NCBI RefSeq assembly: GCF_010550245.1
Contig: NZ_JAAGLU010000031.1
Location: forward strand, 1 to 64,000
Source of the DNA: Streptomyces sp. SID12501
GTDB lineage: Bacteria; Actinomycetota; Actinomycetes; Streptomycetales; Streptomycetaceae
Direction: 5' to 3'
Length of the DNA: 64,000 nucleotides
Below the pieces are notes generated by a model. The model did not search any database. It saw nothing but the letters and a program-made list of their open reading frames with translations, and had not been told where the DNA came from. Made by a program: the position numbers and the translations under genes. Below, piece after piece: positions 27,451-35,719 of the stretch (the stretch's first letter is position 1; the number at the start of each line of letters is the position of its first letter).

Positions 27451-28305
27451 ATGCTGACACTGGTGACGGGTACGACGGGACAGGTCGGCCGGCGCTTCGT
27501 GCCGAGGCTGCTGGCGCAGAGCCGGGCGGGGGAGCGGGTGCGGGTCCTGGTGCGTGACGCGGCCCGCGGGGAGCGGTTCGCCGAGCTGGGCGCCGAGGTC
27601 GTGGTCGGGGACCTGCGTGACACGGAGGCGCTCGGCAAGGCGGTCGCCGGGGTGGACGCGGTCGTGAACGTCGCGGCCTCCTTCCGCGGGGTGCCGGACG
27701 AGGAGGCGCGGGCCGTCAACCGGGACGCGGCCGTCGAACTGGGACGGGCGGCGCTGACCTCCGGCGTACGGCGCTTCGTGCAGGTCAGCACCGGGATGGT
27801 GTACGGCGTCGGGCGAGGCCGCCCGCTCGTCGAGGAGGACGAGAGCCGGCCCGGCGGCCAGATGTGGGGCGCCTACAACGAGTCGAAGGCGGCGGCCGAA
27901 CGGGAACTGCTCGCGCTGGAGGGTCTGGACGTACGCGTCGGCCGGCTCCCCTTCGTCTACGGCGAGGGCGATCCGCACCTGGCCCAGTCGCTGATGTGGG
28001 CCGCGCGCTGGGCGGCGGCGCAGCGGCTGCAGATGGGGCACCACGCGGACGTCGCCCAGGGTCTGCTCCGCATCCTGCACGCCCCGGGCATCGCCGGCCG
28101 GATCTACAACATCGGTGACTACGCCCCCGTCACGGCGGTCGAACTCCACCAGCTCAACGGGGTGGAGGTCCCCGCCGAACTGTACGAGAACACCGACCCC
28201 GACCCGTGGTTCGGGATCACCTCCACGGAACGCATCCGCAGGGAACTCGGCTACCGCCCTCTGTATCCCAGCGTCTACGCGGCCCGGGACGCCGGCGCGC
28301 TGTGA
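27451..28305 (+). CDS. NAD(P)-dependent epimerase/oxidoreductase (extended SDR)
   Basis: A 284-residue Rossmann-fold protein of the extended SDR/NAD-epimerase type. The nucleotide motif TGTTGQVG is at about 6-13 and the catalytic pair reads YNESKAAAE (about 143-151) after a VQVSTGMVYG strand. The substrate is unknown. The ATG at 27451 has an excellent GAAGGAGAAGATC ribosome site. The upstream gap (27329-27450) contains CAGGG ... CCCTG (near 27362-27381), a possible operator half-site pair for the divergent MmyB-type regulator. Confidence 0.85.
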   Translation: MLTLVTGTTGQVGRRFVPRLLAQSRAGERVRVLVRDAARGERFAELGAEVVVGDLRDTEALGKAVAGVDAVVNVAASFRGVPDEEARAVNRDAAVELGRAALTSGVRRFVQVSTGMVYGVGRGRPLVEEDESRPGGQMWGAYNESKAAAERELLALEGLDVRVGRLPFVYGEGDPHLAQSLMWAARWAAAQRLQMGHHADVAQGLLRILHAPGIAGRIYNIGDYAPVTAVELHQLNGVEVPAELYENTDPDPWFGITSTERIRRELGYRPLYPSVYAARDAGAL

Positions 28306-28317
28306 GTCGACCGGCGG

Positions 28318-29601
28318 TCAGTCGACGCCTCTGATCCGCCCCACCAGCACCGCCCCCGCCAGCCCGATCACCGCGGACACCAGGTACAGCACCGGGTACC
28401 CGCCCAGATACGTCACGATCGGTGCAGCGAGGGCCGGTGCCATCACCTGGGGCAGGGCGTTGGCCACGTTGATGACGCCCAGGTCCTTGCCCCGGTCCAG
28501 TGCCTTCGGCAGCACGTCCGTCATCAGGGCGAAGTCGACCGACGTGAACACACCGAAGCCGATCCCGAGGACCGCCGACGCGACGATCGCCCCCGGCCAG
28601 GTCTGCCAGGCGGCCATCATCGCCGTGGCCGCCGCCATCAGCACGCCCGACCACTTCACGAACGGCTTGCGGCGGCACACCCGGTCCGACCAGACCCCGC
28701 TGACGACGACCGTGGCCATCAGCGTCACGCTGTACACCGCCGTCAGGATCAGGACACCCTGCTCGGGGTCGGAGTAGTCGAGGCGGTCACGCAGGTAGTA
28801 CAGGAGGTACAGCAGTACCAGCGCGTTGCTCAGGTTGATCAGGAAACGGGTCAGCCATGCCCAGCCCAGGTCCGGATAGCGGCGCGGGCTCAGCCAGAAC
28901 CCGGTCAGGAAGCTCCGCGCGGACCACACCGGCCGCTCCTCGACCGCGAGCCGCAGATCCTTGTGCCGGAGCACGTACGGCAGCACGCCCAGCAGAGTGA
29001 ACGCCGCGCACGCCGCATAGCCCGCGCCCACCCCGCCCACCGCCGTCGCCAGCCCCGTCCCGCCGACCACGCCGAGGATCTGCGCGACCCCCAACCAGCC
29101 GCCCACGGAGCCCCGTTGAAGCCTGGGGACGCGGTCCGGGACGGCGGCGGTGATGGCGGCGAAGGCCGCGTTCAGGGCCAACTGGACCAGGCACCACCCC
29201 GCCACCATCGTCCACAGCCCACTCGCCCCCGCCAGCAGCAGCAACGACAGGGCACCGCCCGCCGCGCCGGCCACGATCCACGGCGTACGGCGCCCCCACC
29301 GCGACGTCGTACGGTCCGACAGCGCGCCGAAGAACGGGTTCGCCGCCAGTGACACCAGGGCGCCCGCTCCCGCCACCCAGGCCAGCAGGGTCTCCTTCGA
29401 CATCCCGGTGCCGGGCGCGAAGTCCTCGGCCTGGGAGGCGAGAAGGATCTGCAGCGGCCCGAACCAGCCCACCCAGATCGCCCCGTTGGCGAGCGAGAGC
29501 GAGGCGGTCCATCCCCGCCCGACCGGCTCCACGGGCTCGGCGAGCGCCGCCGACGTGGCCGAGGCCCGTTCCGCCCCCTCCGCGCCCTGGGTCGTCGTCA
29601 C
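28318..29601 (-). CDS. MFS sugar transporter (glycoside/SLC45-like type)
   Basis: A 427-residue permease with about 12 membrane helices. PFFGALSDRTTSRWGRRTPWIV between helices 2 and 3 is the DRxxxxxGRR motif of the GPH/SLC45-like sugar transporters, and GVWSDRVCRRKPFV is its repeat in the second half. The GTG at 29601 overlaps the stop of the beta-glucosidase gene (GTGA), so the two are co-translated; uptake of beta-glucosides or cellobiose is the likely role. The frame is open far upstream through the glucosidase gene, but that part is only a shadow. Confidence 0.88.
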   Translation of the reverse strand: MTTTQGAEGAERASATSAALAEPVEPVGRGWTASLSLANGAIWVGWFGPLQILLASQAEDFAPGTGMSKETLLAWVAGAGALVSLAANPFFGALSDRTTSRWGRRTPWIVAGAAGGALSLLLLAGASGLWTMVAGWCLVQLALNAAFAAITAAVPDRVPRLQRGSVGGWLGVAQILGVVGGTGLATAVGGVGAGYAACAAFTLLGVLPYVLRHKDLRLAVEERPVWSARSFLTGFWLSPRRYPDLGWAWLTRFLINLSNALVLLYLLYYLRDRLDYSDPEQGVLILTAVYSVTLMATVVVSGVWSDRVCRRKPFVKWSGVLMAAATAMMAAWQTWPGAIVASAVLGIGFGVFTSVDFALMTDVLPKALDRGKDLGVINVANALPQVMAPALAAPIVTYLGGYPVLYLVSAVIGLAGAVLVGRIRGVD

Positions 29602-30947
29602 TCCTGAGTCACCGCCCCGCCCGCTCTCGACTCCTCGCGCTGCGCCCGGAGGACGCCCCTGAACCAGTCGTACGAGGCCTTGGGCGTCCGCTTGAGAGTG
29701 GTGGGGTCGTCGAAGTCCACGTGGACCAGGCCGAACCGCTGCGCATACCCCTCCGCCCACTCGAAGTTGTCCAGCAGCGACCACACGAAGTAGCCGCGCA
29801 CATCCACGCCCGCCTCCAACGCCTGGTGCAGTGCCCGGACATGACCGTCCAGGTAGGCGATGCGGTTCTGGTCGTCGAGCCCCTCGTACGAGCAGCCGTT
29901 CTCGGTGATGACGACGGGCGGCAGCCGGTCCCCGTAACGGTCCCGGAAGGTGGTGAGCAGCTCCGTGAGGCCCTCGGGTACGACGGGCCAGCCGAAGTCC
30001 GTCACCGGGACGTCCGCGATCTCCTGGACGGAGAAGGGGAGTTCGGCCGGGATCGTCAGGCCGCCGAACTCGATGTCGGCGCCCTGCGGCGCGCCCACCT
30101 TCGTCGGCGCGTAGTAGTTGACGCCGTAGAAGTCGAGCGGCTCCGCGATCACCTTCAGGTCGGCCGCCACGTCGCCCGGCATCAACTCGCCCAGACCGTC
30201 GGGGTATTCGCCCAGGAGGATCGGGTCGGCGAACAGCCGGTTGAGGAGGAGGTCGTAGAACCCGGCCGCCTCCAGGTCCGCCGGCTCCTGCGACGCGGGC
30301 CAGGTCGGCCCGTGCGAGTTGGCGATACCGATGTCGGTGGCACCGGTTGCGCGGAGAGCCTGTACAGCCAGTCCGTGGCCGAGGAGTTGGTGGTGGGCGG
30401 CCGGGAGCGCGTCGAACATCAGCTGCTTCCCCGGTGCGTGCGCGCCCAACGCGTGTCCGAACAGGGTGTGTTCGGCGGGCTCGTTGAGCGTGATCCACTT
30501 GTTCACGCGGTCGCCGAGCCGCTCGGCGACGACGGACACGTACTCGGCGAACCTGGACGCCGTGTCCCGCTCCAGCCAGTCCAGGGTCACCGGCAGGTCC
30601 CAGTGGAAGAGGGTCGGGACGGGACGTACGCCCGCAGCGCACAGCTCGTCCACCAGCCGGTCGTAGAAGTCGAGGCCGCCGGGGGAGTTCACGCGGGGCC
30701 AGGAGATCGAGAAGCGGTACGCGTCCACGCCGAGGCCGGCCAGCAGGGCCACGTCCTCGGGGTAGCGGTGGAAGTGGTCGCAGGCCACCGCCGCCGTCGA
30801 GCCGTCCTTCACGCGTCCGGGCTCTGCCGTGAAGGTGTCCCACACGGACTGTTCGCGCTGGTCCGCCGCGCCCTCGATCTGGTGCGCCGAGGTGGACACA
30901 CCCCACAGGAAGCCGGCCGGGAACTGGGGTATCGGGTTGATCGCCAT
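29598..30947 (-). CDS. GH1 beta-glucosidase (cytosolic)
   Basis: A 449-residue glycoside hydrolase family 1 enzyme without a signal peptide. The acid/base Glu is in ITLNEP (about 150-155) and the nucleophile Glu in VITENG (about 343-348); FPAGFLWGVSTSAHQIEG at the start and DNFEWAEGY near the end are family blocks. Length is normal (440-480). The start is taken at the ATG 30947 because a good promoter ends 7 nt before it, giving a leaderless mRNA; an ATG at 30959 is also in frame. Together with the coupled MFS gene it forms a beta-glucoside uptake and hydrolysis operon. No LacI-type regulator gene is adjacent. Confidence 0.92.
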   Translation of the reverse strand: MAINPIPQFPAGFLWGVSTSAHQIEGAADQREQSVWDTFTAEPGRVKDGSTAAVACDHFHRYPEDVALLAGLGVDAYRFSISWPRVNSPGGLDFYDRLVDELCAAGVRPVPTLFHWDLPVTLDWLERDTASRFAEYVSVVAERLGDRVNKWITLNEPAEHTLFGHALGAHAPGKQLMFDALPAAHHQLLGHGLAVQALRATGATDIGIANSHGPTWPASQEPADLEAAGFYDLLLNRLFADPILLGEYPDGLGELMPGDVAADLKVIAEPLDFYGVNYYAPTKVGAPQGADIEFGGLTIPAELPFSVQEIADVPVTDFGWPVVPEGLTELLTTFRDRYGDRLPPVVITENGCSYEGLDDQNRIAYLDGHVRALHQALEAGVDVRGYFVWSLLDNFEWAEGYAQRFGLVHVDFDDPTTLKRTPKASYDWFRGVLRAQREESRAGGAVTQE

Positions 30948-30954
30948 GCGCCGG

Positions 30955-30984
30955 ATCATCGGTACCGGGAGTAACGGGTGTCAA
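30955..30984 (-). promoter_or_regulatory. Leaderless sigma70-type promoter of the beta-glucosidase operon
   Basis: On the minus strand a perfect -35 TTGACA (30979-30984), an 18-bp spacer and a -10 GATGAT (30955-30960) end 7 nt before the ATG at 30947. Transcription would begin at or next to the start codon, which agrees with the lack of a ribosome site. Confidence 0.7.
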
Positions 30985-31041
30985 CGGGCCGGGGTGACGA
31001 TGCGGTCACACCCTGCCCGTCGGCACCCGGGACACCCGTTA
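30972..31041. terminator. Long inverted repeat between emfourin and beta-glucosidase genes
   Basis: TAACGGGTGTC (30972-30982) and its exact complement GACACCCGTTA (31031-31041) bracket a second, imperfect internal stem (GGGC...GGTGA / TCACACC..GCCC). The left arm overlaps the spacer and -35 of the glucosidase promoter and the right arm includes the emfourin stop codon, so the structure could be a terminator, an operator pair, or both. Confidence 0.5.
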
Positions 31042-31305
31042 TGCCCCTTCTTTCAACACCCTTGAGATCAGCTTCCGCTGCTCTTCCGTGAGCCGGGGAT
31101 CGGCGCAGTACACCGTCTTCCCGTCCACCGTGATCTCGTAGCTGAAACCGTCCGGCACGCCGGCCGGCGGGGTGCCCCCGCCGGCCGCGATCGCAGAATC
31201 GGCCAGGGTGTGCCACTCGGCGGCGTCGGGCAGTCCCGAGGTGTCCACCTCGGCGCACCGCTCGATGCCCGCGAATCCGCCCGTACGTCGCACCTGAATA
31301 AGCAT
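31039..31305 (-). CDS. Emfourin-type protealysin inhibitor
   Basis: An 88-residue protein of the emfourin family: MLIQVRRTGGFAGIERCAEVD at the start and FSYEITVDGKTVYCADPRLTEEQRKLI at the end are its signature blocks. Emfourin of Serratia binds and inhibits protealysin, the M4 protease encoded beside it. Here the gene lies 113 bp downstream of an M4 protease on the same strand. No signal peptide, so it acts in the cytosol or where the protease is released. The ATG at 31305 has AGGAA upstream; the open frame upstream is not coding. Confidence 0.85.
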   Translation of the reverse strand: MLIQVRRTGGFAGIERCAEVDTSGLPDAAEWHTLADSAIAAGGGTPPAGVPDGFSYEITVDGKTVYCADPRLTEEQRKLISRVLKEGA

Positions 31306-31418
31306 GGGTTCCTGTCTAGTACGAGAACGGTTCCAGTACGAGTGACGAGTGCCCTGATGCGGGTGCCTGATGCGGGTGCCTGATGCCGAGTGCGGCCGGC
31401 AGGGGCGGGCCGTAGGGG

Positions 31419-32501
31419 CTACAGGCGGGCCCGGGGCGTGATGGGTACTCCGACCCGCTCCCACGCCTTCAGTACGGACTGGAGTTCCTCGCCGTCGCCG
31501 TAGCGCTCGTTCGCGGTGGCGACGGTCAGTTGGGCGAAGTCGTCGAAGAACGCCTCCTTCTTCAGCTCACCGCCGGTCAGCACGTCGTACCAGATCTGCC
31601 CGGCCCGCTCCCACGCGTTGCCGCCGAGCGCGGTGGCGACGAGGTAGAAGGCGTGGTTGGGGATGCCGCTGTTGATGTGGACGCCGCCGTTGTCGCGGCC
31701 GGTGCGGACATAGCCGTCCATGGTCGCGGGCTGCGGGTCCTTGCCGAGCACGTCGTCGTCGTACGCGCTGCCCGGTTCCTTCATGGAGCGCAGGGCCGTG
31801 CCGGTGACGCTCGGGGCGAGCAGGCCCGCGCCGATGAGCCAGTCGGCCTCGGCGGCGGTCTGGCCGAGCGAGTACTGCTTGATGAGCGACCCGAAGACGT
31901 CCGACATCGACTCGTTGAGGGCGCCGGGCTGGCCGTAGTACGTGAGGTTCGCGGTGTGCTGGGTGACGCCGTGGGTGAGCTCGTGGCCGATGACGTCGAT
32001 GGAGCTGGTGAAGTCGACGAAGATCTCGCCGTCGCCGTCGCCGAACACCATCTGGTTGCCGTCCCAGAAGGCGTTGTTGTAGCCCTCGTCGTAGTGGACG
32101 GTCGCGTCGAGGGGCAGGCCGTCGCCGTCGATCGAGTGGCGCTGGTAGGCGTTGAGGTAGAGCTCGAAGGTGGCGCCGAGGCCGGCGTAGGCGCGGTTGA
32201 CGGTGGCGTCCTGGCCGGGTTCGGAGCCCTCGGCACGCACCTCTGTGCCGGGCAGCTCGGTGCGGTGCTCGGCATCGTAGATGGTGCGCAGCGGCTGGTC
32301 GGAGGGTGCTTTCACGGCCGGGGCGACGGCCAGGCCGAACTCGGTGATGAGGCGGCGCTCGGTTCGCTTCTGGGCGTCGAGCAGCAGGGTGCGCAGTGCG
32401 GGGCCGGAGACGGCCGGGTCCTCGTGGCGGGCGAGTTTGTTGAGGAGGTGCGGTGGCACGATCGTGCAGAAGACGGGCTCAGAGCCCCCGTTTGTCGTCA
32501 T
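31419..32501 (-). CDS. Protealysin-like M4 family metalloprotease
   Basis: A 360-residue thermolysin-family zinc protease without a signal peptide. HELTH (about 172-176) gives two zinc ligands and the catalytic Glu, NESMSDVFG (third ligand Glu) follows, and GGVHINSGIPNHAFY provides the active-site His. The short N-terminal propeptide (about 1-55, with CTIVPPHLLNKLA) is the protealysin type rather than the long secretory propeptide. The ATG at 32501 has AAGGG at 9 nt; a GTG at 32510 is an alternative. The next gene encodes its probable inhibitor. Family members of this group are cytosolic or released by unusual routes. Confidence 0.92.
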   Translation of the reverse strand: MTTNGGSEPVFCTIVPPHLLNKLARHEDPAVSGPALRTLLLDAQKRTERRLITEFGLAVAPAVKAPSDQPLRTIYDAEHRTELPGTEVRAEGSEPGQDATVNRAYAGLGATFELYLNAYQRHSIDGDGLPLDATVHYDEGYNNAFWDGNQMVFGDGDGEIFVDFTSSIDVIGHELTHGVTQHTANLTYYGQPGALNESMSDVFGSLIKQYSLGQTAAEADWLIGAGLLAPSVTGTALRSMKEPGSAYDDDVLGKDPQPATMDGYVRTGRDNGGVHINSGIPNHAFYLVATALGGNAWERAGQIWYDVLTGGELKKEAFFDDFAQLTVATANERYGDGEELQSVLKAWERVGVPITPRARL

Positions 32502-32742
32502 GCCCGGCACCCTTGCACCGAGTCATGCGGCTGTCACCACCCGCAACCATGATTGGTGAAATACCCGGACAAGGAGCCCATCATTCGGTGACGCAGTGGT
32601 ATGAGGCGGGCGGCATCGAGTGACGCCTGGTGGAGTGGCGCACTTTTTGCACCTTTTGTTCTCGCGCTCCCGCATACTGAGGGTCCCGCATAGTGATACA
32701 GGCCCGCGCGTCCGGCGCGGCTCGGCTACAGTGCGGAGCATC

Positions 32743-32790
32743 ATGCGTATCGGGCTGCTCCTCCTTAGCTGCCGCGGCGAGGGCCTGTAA
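32743..32790 (+). CDS. leuL: leuA leader peptide (attenuation)
   Basis: A 15-codon frame, MRIGLLLLSCRGEGL, with four consecutive Leu codons (CTG CTC CTC CTT), ends 81 bp before leuA. Ribosome stalling at the Leu codons when charged tRNA-Leu is scarce would alter folding of the downstream RNA and favour leuA expression; leader-peptide control of leuA has been described in actinomycetes. A TACAGT -10-like box at 32727-32732 would place the RNA start only a few bases before this ATG. Confidence 0.85.
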   Translation: MRIGLLLLSCRGEGL

Positions 32791-32795
32791 GTAGA

Positions 32796-32838
32796 GGCCG
32801 ACCCCCTCCCCGCGGAGTCTGGCGTTGCGCCGTCGGCC
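32796..32838 (+). promoter_or_regulatory. Attenuator stem in the leuA leader
   Basis: GGCCGAC (32796-32802) pairs perfectly with GTCGGCC (32832-32838), beginning 6 nt after the leader-peptide stop, and GC-rich inner segments allow a longer competing fold. It lies where a terminator or ribosome-site sequestering hairpin is expected; the leuA ribosome site is about 20 nt further on. Confidence 0.55.
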
Positions 32839-32871
32839 GTCCTTCAGGACACCACGAGGAGCCCACGCATC

Positions 32872-34602
32872 ATGGCCCACAGCGCCAATCGCCAGCAGCC
32901 CAGTTCCATGCCGATCCACAAGTACGGCCGGTACGAGCAGGTCGACATCCCCGACCGCACCTGGCCCGGAAACCGGATCACCGTCGCCCCCCGCTGGCTC
33001 TCCACCGACCTGCGCGACGGCAACCAGTCCCTGATCGACCCGATGTCCCCCGCCCGCAAGCGTGCGATGTTCGACCTGCTGGTGAAGATGGGCTACAAGG
33101 AGATCGAGGTCGGCTTCCCGGCCTCCGGGCAGACGGACTTCGACTTCGTACGGTCGATCGTCGAGGAGCCGGGCGCGATCCCGGACGACGTCACCATCTC
33201 CGTACTGACCCAGGCCCGCGAGGACCTGATCGAGCGGACCGTCGAGTCGCTGAAGGGCGCCAGGCGCGCGAACGTCCACCTGTACAACGCCACCGCCCCC
33301 GTCTTCCGCCGGGTGGTCTTCCGCGGCTCCAAGGAGCAGATCAAGCAGATCGCCGTCGACGGCACGCGGCTGGTCGTGGATTACGCCGGGAAACTGCTGG
33401 GCCCCGAGACGGAGTTCGGCTACCAGTACAGCCCGGAGATCTTCACGGACACCGAGCTGGACTTCGCGCTGGAGGTCTGCGAGGCGGTCATGGACGTCTG
33501 GCAGCCCGGTCCGGGCCGCGAGATCATCCTCAACCTGCCTGCCACGGTGGAGCGTTCGACCCCGTCGACACACGCGGACCGCTTCGAGTGGATGGGCCGC
33601 AACCTGACCCGCCGCGAGCACGTCGTCCTGTCGATCCACCCGCACAACGACCGGGGTACGGCCGTCGCCGCCGCCGAACTGGCGCTGATGGCCGGCGCCG
33701 ACCGTGTCGAGGGCTGTCTGTTCGGCCAGGGCGAGCGCACCGGCAACGTCGACCTGGTCACCCTGGGCATGAACCTGTTCTCGCAGGGCGTCGACCCGCA
33801 GATCGACTTCTCCGACATCGACGAGATCCGTCGTACGTGGGAGTACTGCAACCAGATGGAGGTCCACCCACGCCACCCGTACGTGGGCGACCTGGTCTAC
33901 ACGTCCTTCTCCGGCTCCCACCAGGACGCCATCAAGAAGGGCTTCGACGCCATGGAGGCCGACGCCGCCGCGAAGGGCGTCACCGTCGACGACATCGAGT
34001 GGGCGGTCCCGTACCTGCCGATCGACCCGAAGGACGTCGGCCGGTCCTACGAGGCCGTCATCCGGGTCAACTCCCAGTCGGGCAAGGGCGGTATCGCGTA
34101 CGTCCTGAAGAACGACCACAAGCTGGACCTGCCGCGCCGGATGCAGATCGAGTTCTCGAAGCTGATCCAGGCGAAGACGGACGCCGAGGGCGGCGAGGTC
34201 ACGCCGAAGGACATCTGGACGATCTTCCGGGACGAGTACCTGCCGAACCCCGAGAACCCCTGGGGCCGGATCCAGGTCAGCGCCGGTCAGTCGACCACCG
34301 ACAAGGACGGCGTGGACACCCTCACCGTCGAGGCGGAGGTCGACGGCGTCGAGCGCACTCTGGTGGGCACCGGCAATGGCCCGATCTCGGCGTTCTTCCA
34401 GGCCCTGCAGGGTCTGGACATCGACGCCCGTCTCCTGGACTACACCGAGCACACGATGAGCGAGGGCGCCTCCGCGCAGGCCGCCTCCTACATCGAGGTC
34501 GCCATCGGCGACAAGGTCCTGTGGGGCATCGGCATCGACGCCAACACGACCCGCGCCTCGCTGAAGGCGGTCGTCTCCGCCGTCAACCGCGCAGGTCGCT
34601 GA
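32872..34602 (+). CDS. leuA: 2-isopropylmalate synthase
   Basis: A 576-residue enzyme that condenses acetyl-CoA with 2-oxoisovalerate, the committed step of leucine biosynthesis. The catalytic barrel opens with LSTDLRDGNQSL (metal and acyl-CoA site), then VGFPASGQTDFDFVR, and SIHPHNDRGTAVAAAELALMAGADRVEGCLFGQGERTGN holds the HxH metal ligands. The C-terminal regulatory domain (about 440-576, GNGPISAFFQAL...) binds leucine for feedback control. This is the long LeuA form of actinobacteria. The ATG at 32872 follows GAGGAG. It is preceded by the Leu-rich leader and divergent from the M4 protease. Confidence 0.97.
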   Translation: MAHSANRQQPSSMPIHKYGRYEQVDIPDRTWPGNRITVAPRWLSTDLRDGNQSLIDPMSPARKRAMFDLLVKMGYKEIEVGFPASGQTDFDFVRSIVEEPGAIPDDVTISVLTQAREDLIERTVESLKGARRANVHLYNATAPVFRRVVFRGSKEQIKQIAVDGTRLVVDYAGKLLGPETEFGYQYSPEIFTDTELDFALEVCEAVMDVWQPGPGREIILNLPATVERSTPSTHADRFEWMGRNLTRREHVVLSIHPHNDRGTAVAAAELALMAGADRVEGCLFGQGERTGNVDLVTLGMNLFSQGVDPQIDFSDIDEIRRTWEYCNQMEVHPRHPYVGDLVYTSFSGSHQDAIKKGFDAMEADAAAKGVTVDDIEWAVPYLPIDPKDVGRSYEAVIRVNSQSGKGGIAYVLKNDHKLDLPRRMQIEFSKLIQAKTDAEGGEVTPKDIWTIFRDEYLPNPENPWGRIQVSAGQSTTDKDGVDTLTVEAEVDGVERTLVGTGNGPISAFFQALQGLDIDARLLDYTEHTMSEGASAQAASYIEVAIGDKVLWGIGIDANTTRASLKAVVSAVNRAGR

Positions 34603-34823
34603 CTTCACCCGACCGGTTGGTTTCACGCCCCGTCCGCCCTCCGTGGCGGGCGGGGCGGCCGTCGTTTACCGGCCAAACCAAGGGTCGGTCATGGGCAGGT
34701 CTGGTCCTGGGTACTGACTACACATCAACAATGTGGCTAACATCACGCCAGCGCGGCGGTGTTGCCGGTGGGGGTACCTCCCGCGCCCTGCAGGCAGTTG
34801 GGGGTAGTTACCGGAGGTGCGAC

Positions 34824-35537
34824 GTGCTCCCAGGACAGCGACGAGACGGCCGGGGCGGCCGAGCCGTGCGCGGAGGCCGGACGGCACGAGTCCTGGGCTC
34901 CCGTACGGTCTGGGCCGGTGTCGGTGACGGCGAGTTCTTCTGCCCCGGTTGCGGTGGAGACCGCAACTACCAGCGCCTGACGGGCCGTCGCCGCTTCACC
35001 TTTCTCGGCGTACCGATCCTGCCGCGCGGTGAGACCGGCCCGGTCGTCGAATGCGCGGCCTGCCAGAGCCACTTCGGCACGGACGTCCTCGACCACCCCA
35101 CCACGACCCGCTTCTCCGCGATGCTCCGCGACGCGGTCCACACGGTCGCCCTCGCGGTCCTCGCCGCCGGCGGCACCCAGGCCCGGCCCACCCTGGAGAC
35201 GGCGGTGACCGGCGTCCGCGCGGCGGGCTTCGACGACTGTACGGAGGACCAGCTCGCGGCCCTGGTGGACGCCCTGGCCGCCGACACGGGCCGCCTCTTC
35301 GGCCCCCCGTGCGGCCCCGGCCTCGCCATAGAGCTCCACGAGGCACTGGACCCCCTGGCCCCCCACCTGGCCGCCCCCGGCCGCGAATCGATTCTCCTCC
35401 AGGGCGCCCGTATCGCCCTGGCCGACGGCCCGTACACCCCGGCGGAACGCGACGTCCTCGCGACGGTCGGCGCGGCGCTGACGATCTGCGGGGACGACGT
35501 GACACGGCTGCTGGCGGCGGCGCGTACGCACTCCTAG
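34824..35537 (+). CDS. TerB-like protein with N-terminal zinc ribbon
   Basis: A 237-residue cytosolic protein. An N-terminal CxxC pair (FFCPGCGGDRNYQRL) and a second CAAC (VVECAACQSHFG) form a zinc ribbon at about 40-85. The rest is helical and contains the TerB-like acidic pattern IALADGPYTPAERDVLATVGAAL near the C-terminus. TerB family members are tied to metal or tellurite stress, but no function is proven for this short form. The GTG at 34824 has GGAGG at 7 nt spacing. It stands alone between leuA and the MMPL operon. The preceding 220-bp gap has a TAACAT -10-like box near 34738-34743. Confidence 0.78.
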   Translation: MLPGQRRDGRGGRAVRGGRTARVLGSRTVWAGVGDGEFFCPGCGGDRNYQRLTGRRRFTFLGVPILPRGETGPVVECAACQSHFGTDVLDHPTTTRFSAMLRDAVHTVALAVLAAGGTQARPTLETAVTGVRAAGFDDCTEDQLAALVDALAADTGRLFGPPCGPGLAIELHEALDPLAPHLAAPGRESILLQGARIALADGPYTPAERDVLATVGAALTICGDDVTRLLAAARTHS

Positions 35538-35575
35538 GTCCTCGGCGGCCTGTCGTTGGCCCGTCATCGGCCCGC

Positions 35576-35597
35576 CACTACTCCCGGGGGAGTAGTG
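35576..35597. promoter_or_regulatory. Palindromic operator upstream of the MMPL transporter gene
   Basis: Arms CACTACTCCC (35576-35585) and GGGAGTAGTG (35588-35597) form a perfect 10-bp inverted repeat around 2 bases. A half-site copy, TAGTACTCCCG, lies about 30 bp further (35619-35629). The short centre makes it a better protein-binding site than a hairpin. The adjacent two-component system is the natural candidate to bind it; a terminator role for the TerB-like gene is less likely. Confidence 0.6.
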
Positions 35598-35719
35598 CGG
35601 CCCCCGGGTCACCCCCGGTAGTACTCCCGAACTCGCCCTCCCGCGTGACGAATCCACCCCCGCGTGACGGAATTCTGGTGAGCGTCATCCAGATGTGCGG
35701 ACGAGGGGAGGGACTCGAC

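Noticed and set aside
29602..30984. N-terminal extension of the MFS transporter frame up to 888 codons
   Set aside because: The upstream part is a shadow of the GH1 gene; the real start overlaps the glucosidase stop by GTGA.
35051..35719. Upstream extension of the MMPL frame through the TerB-like gene
   Set aside because: It is a Pro/Arg-rich shadow; the ATG at 35720 has a strong ribosome site and lies after the palindromic operator.
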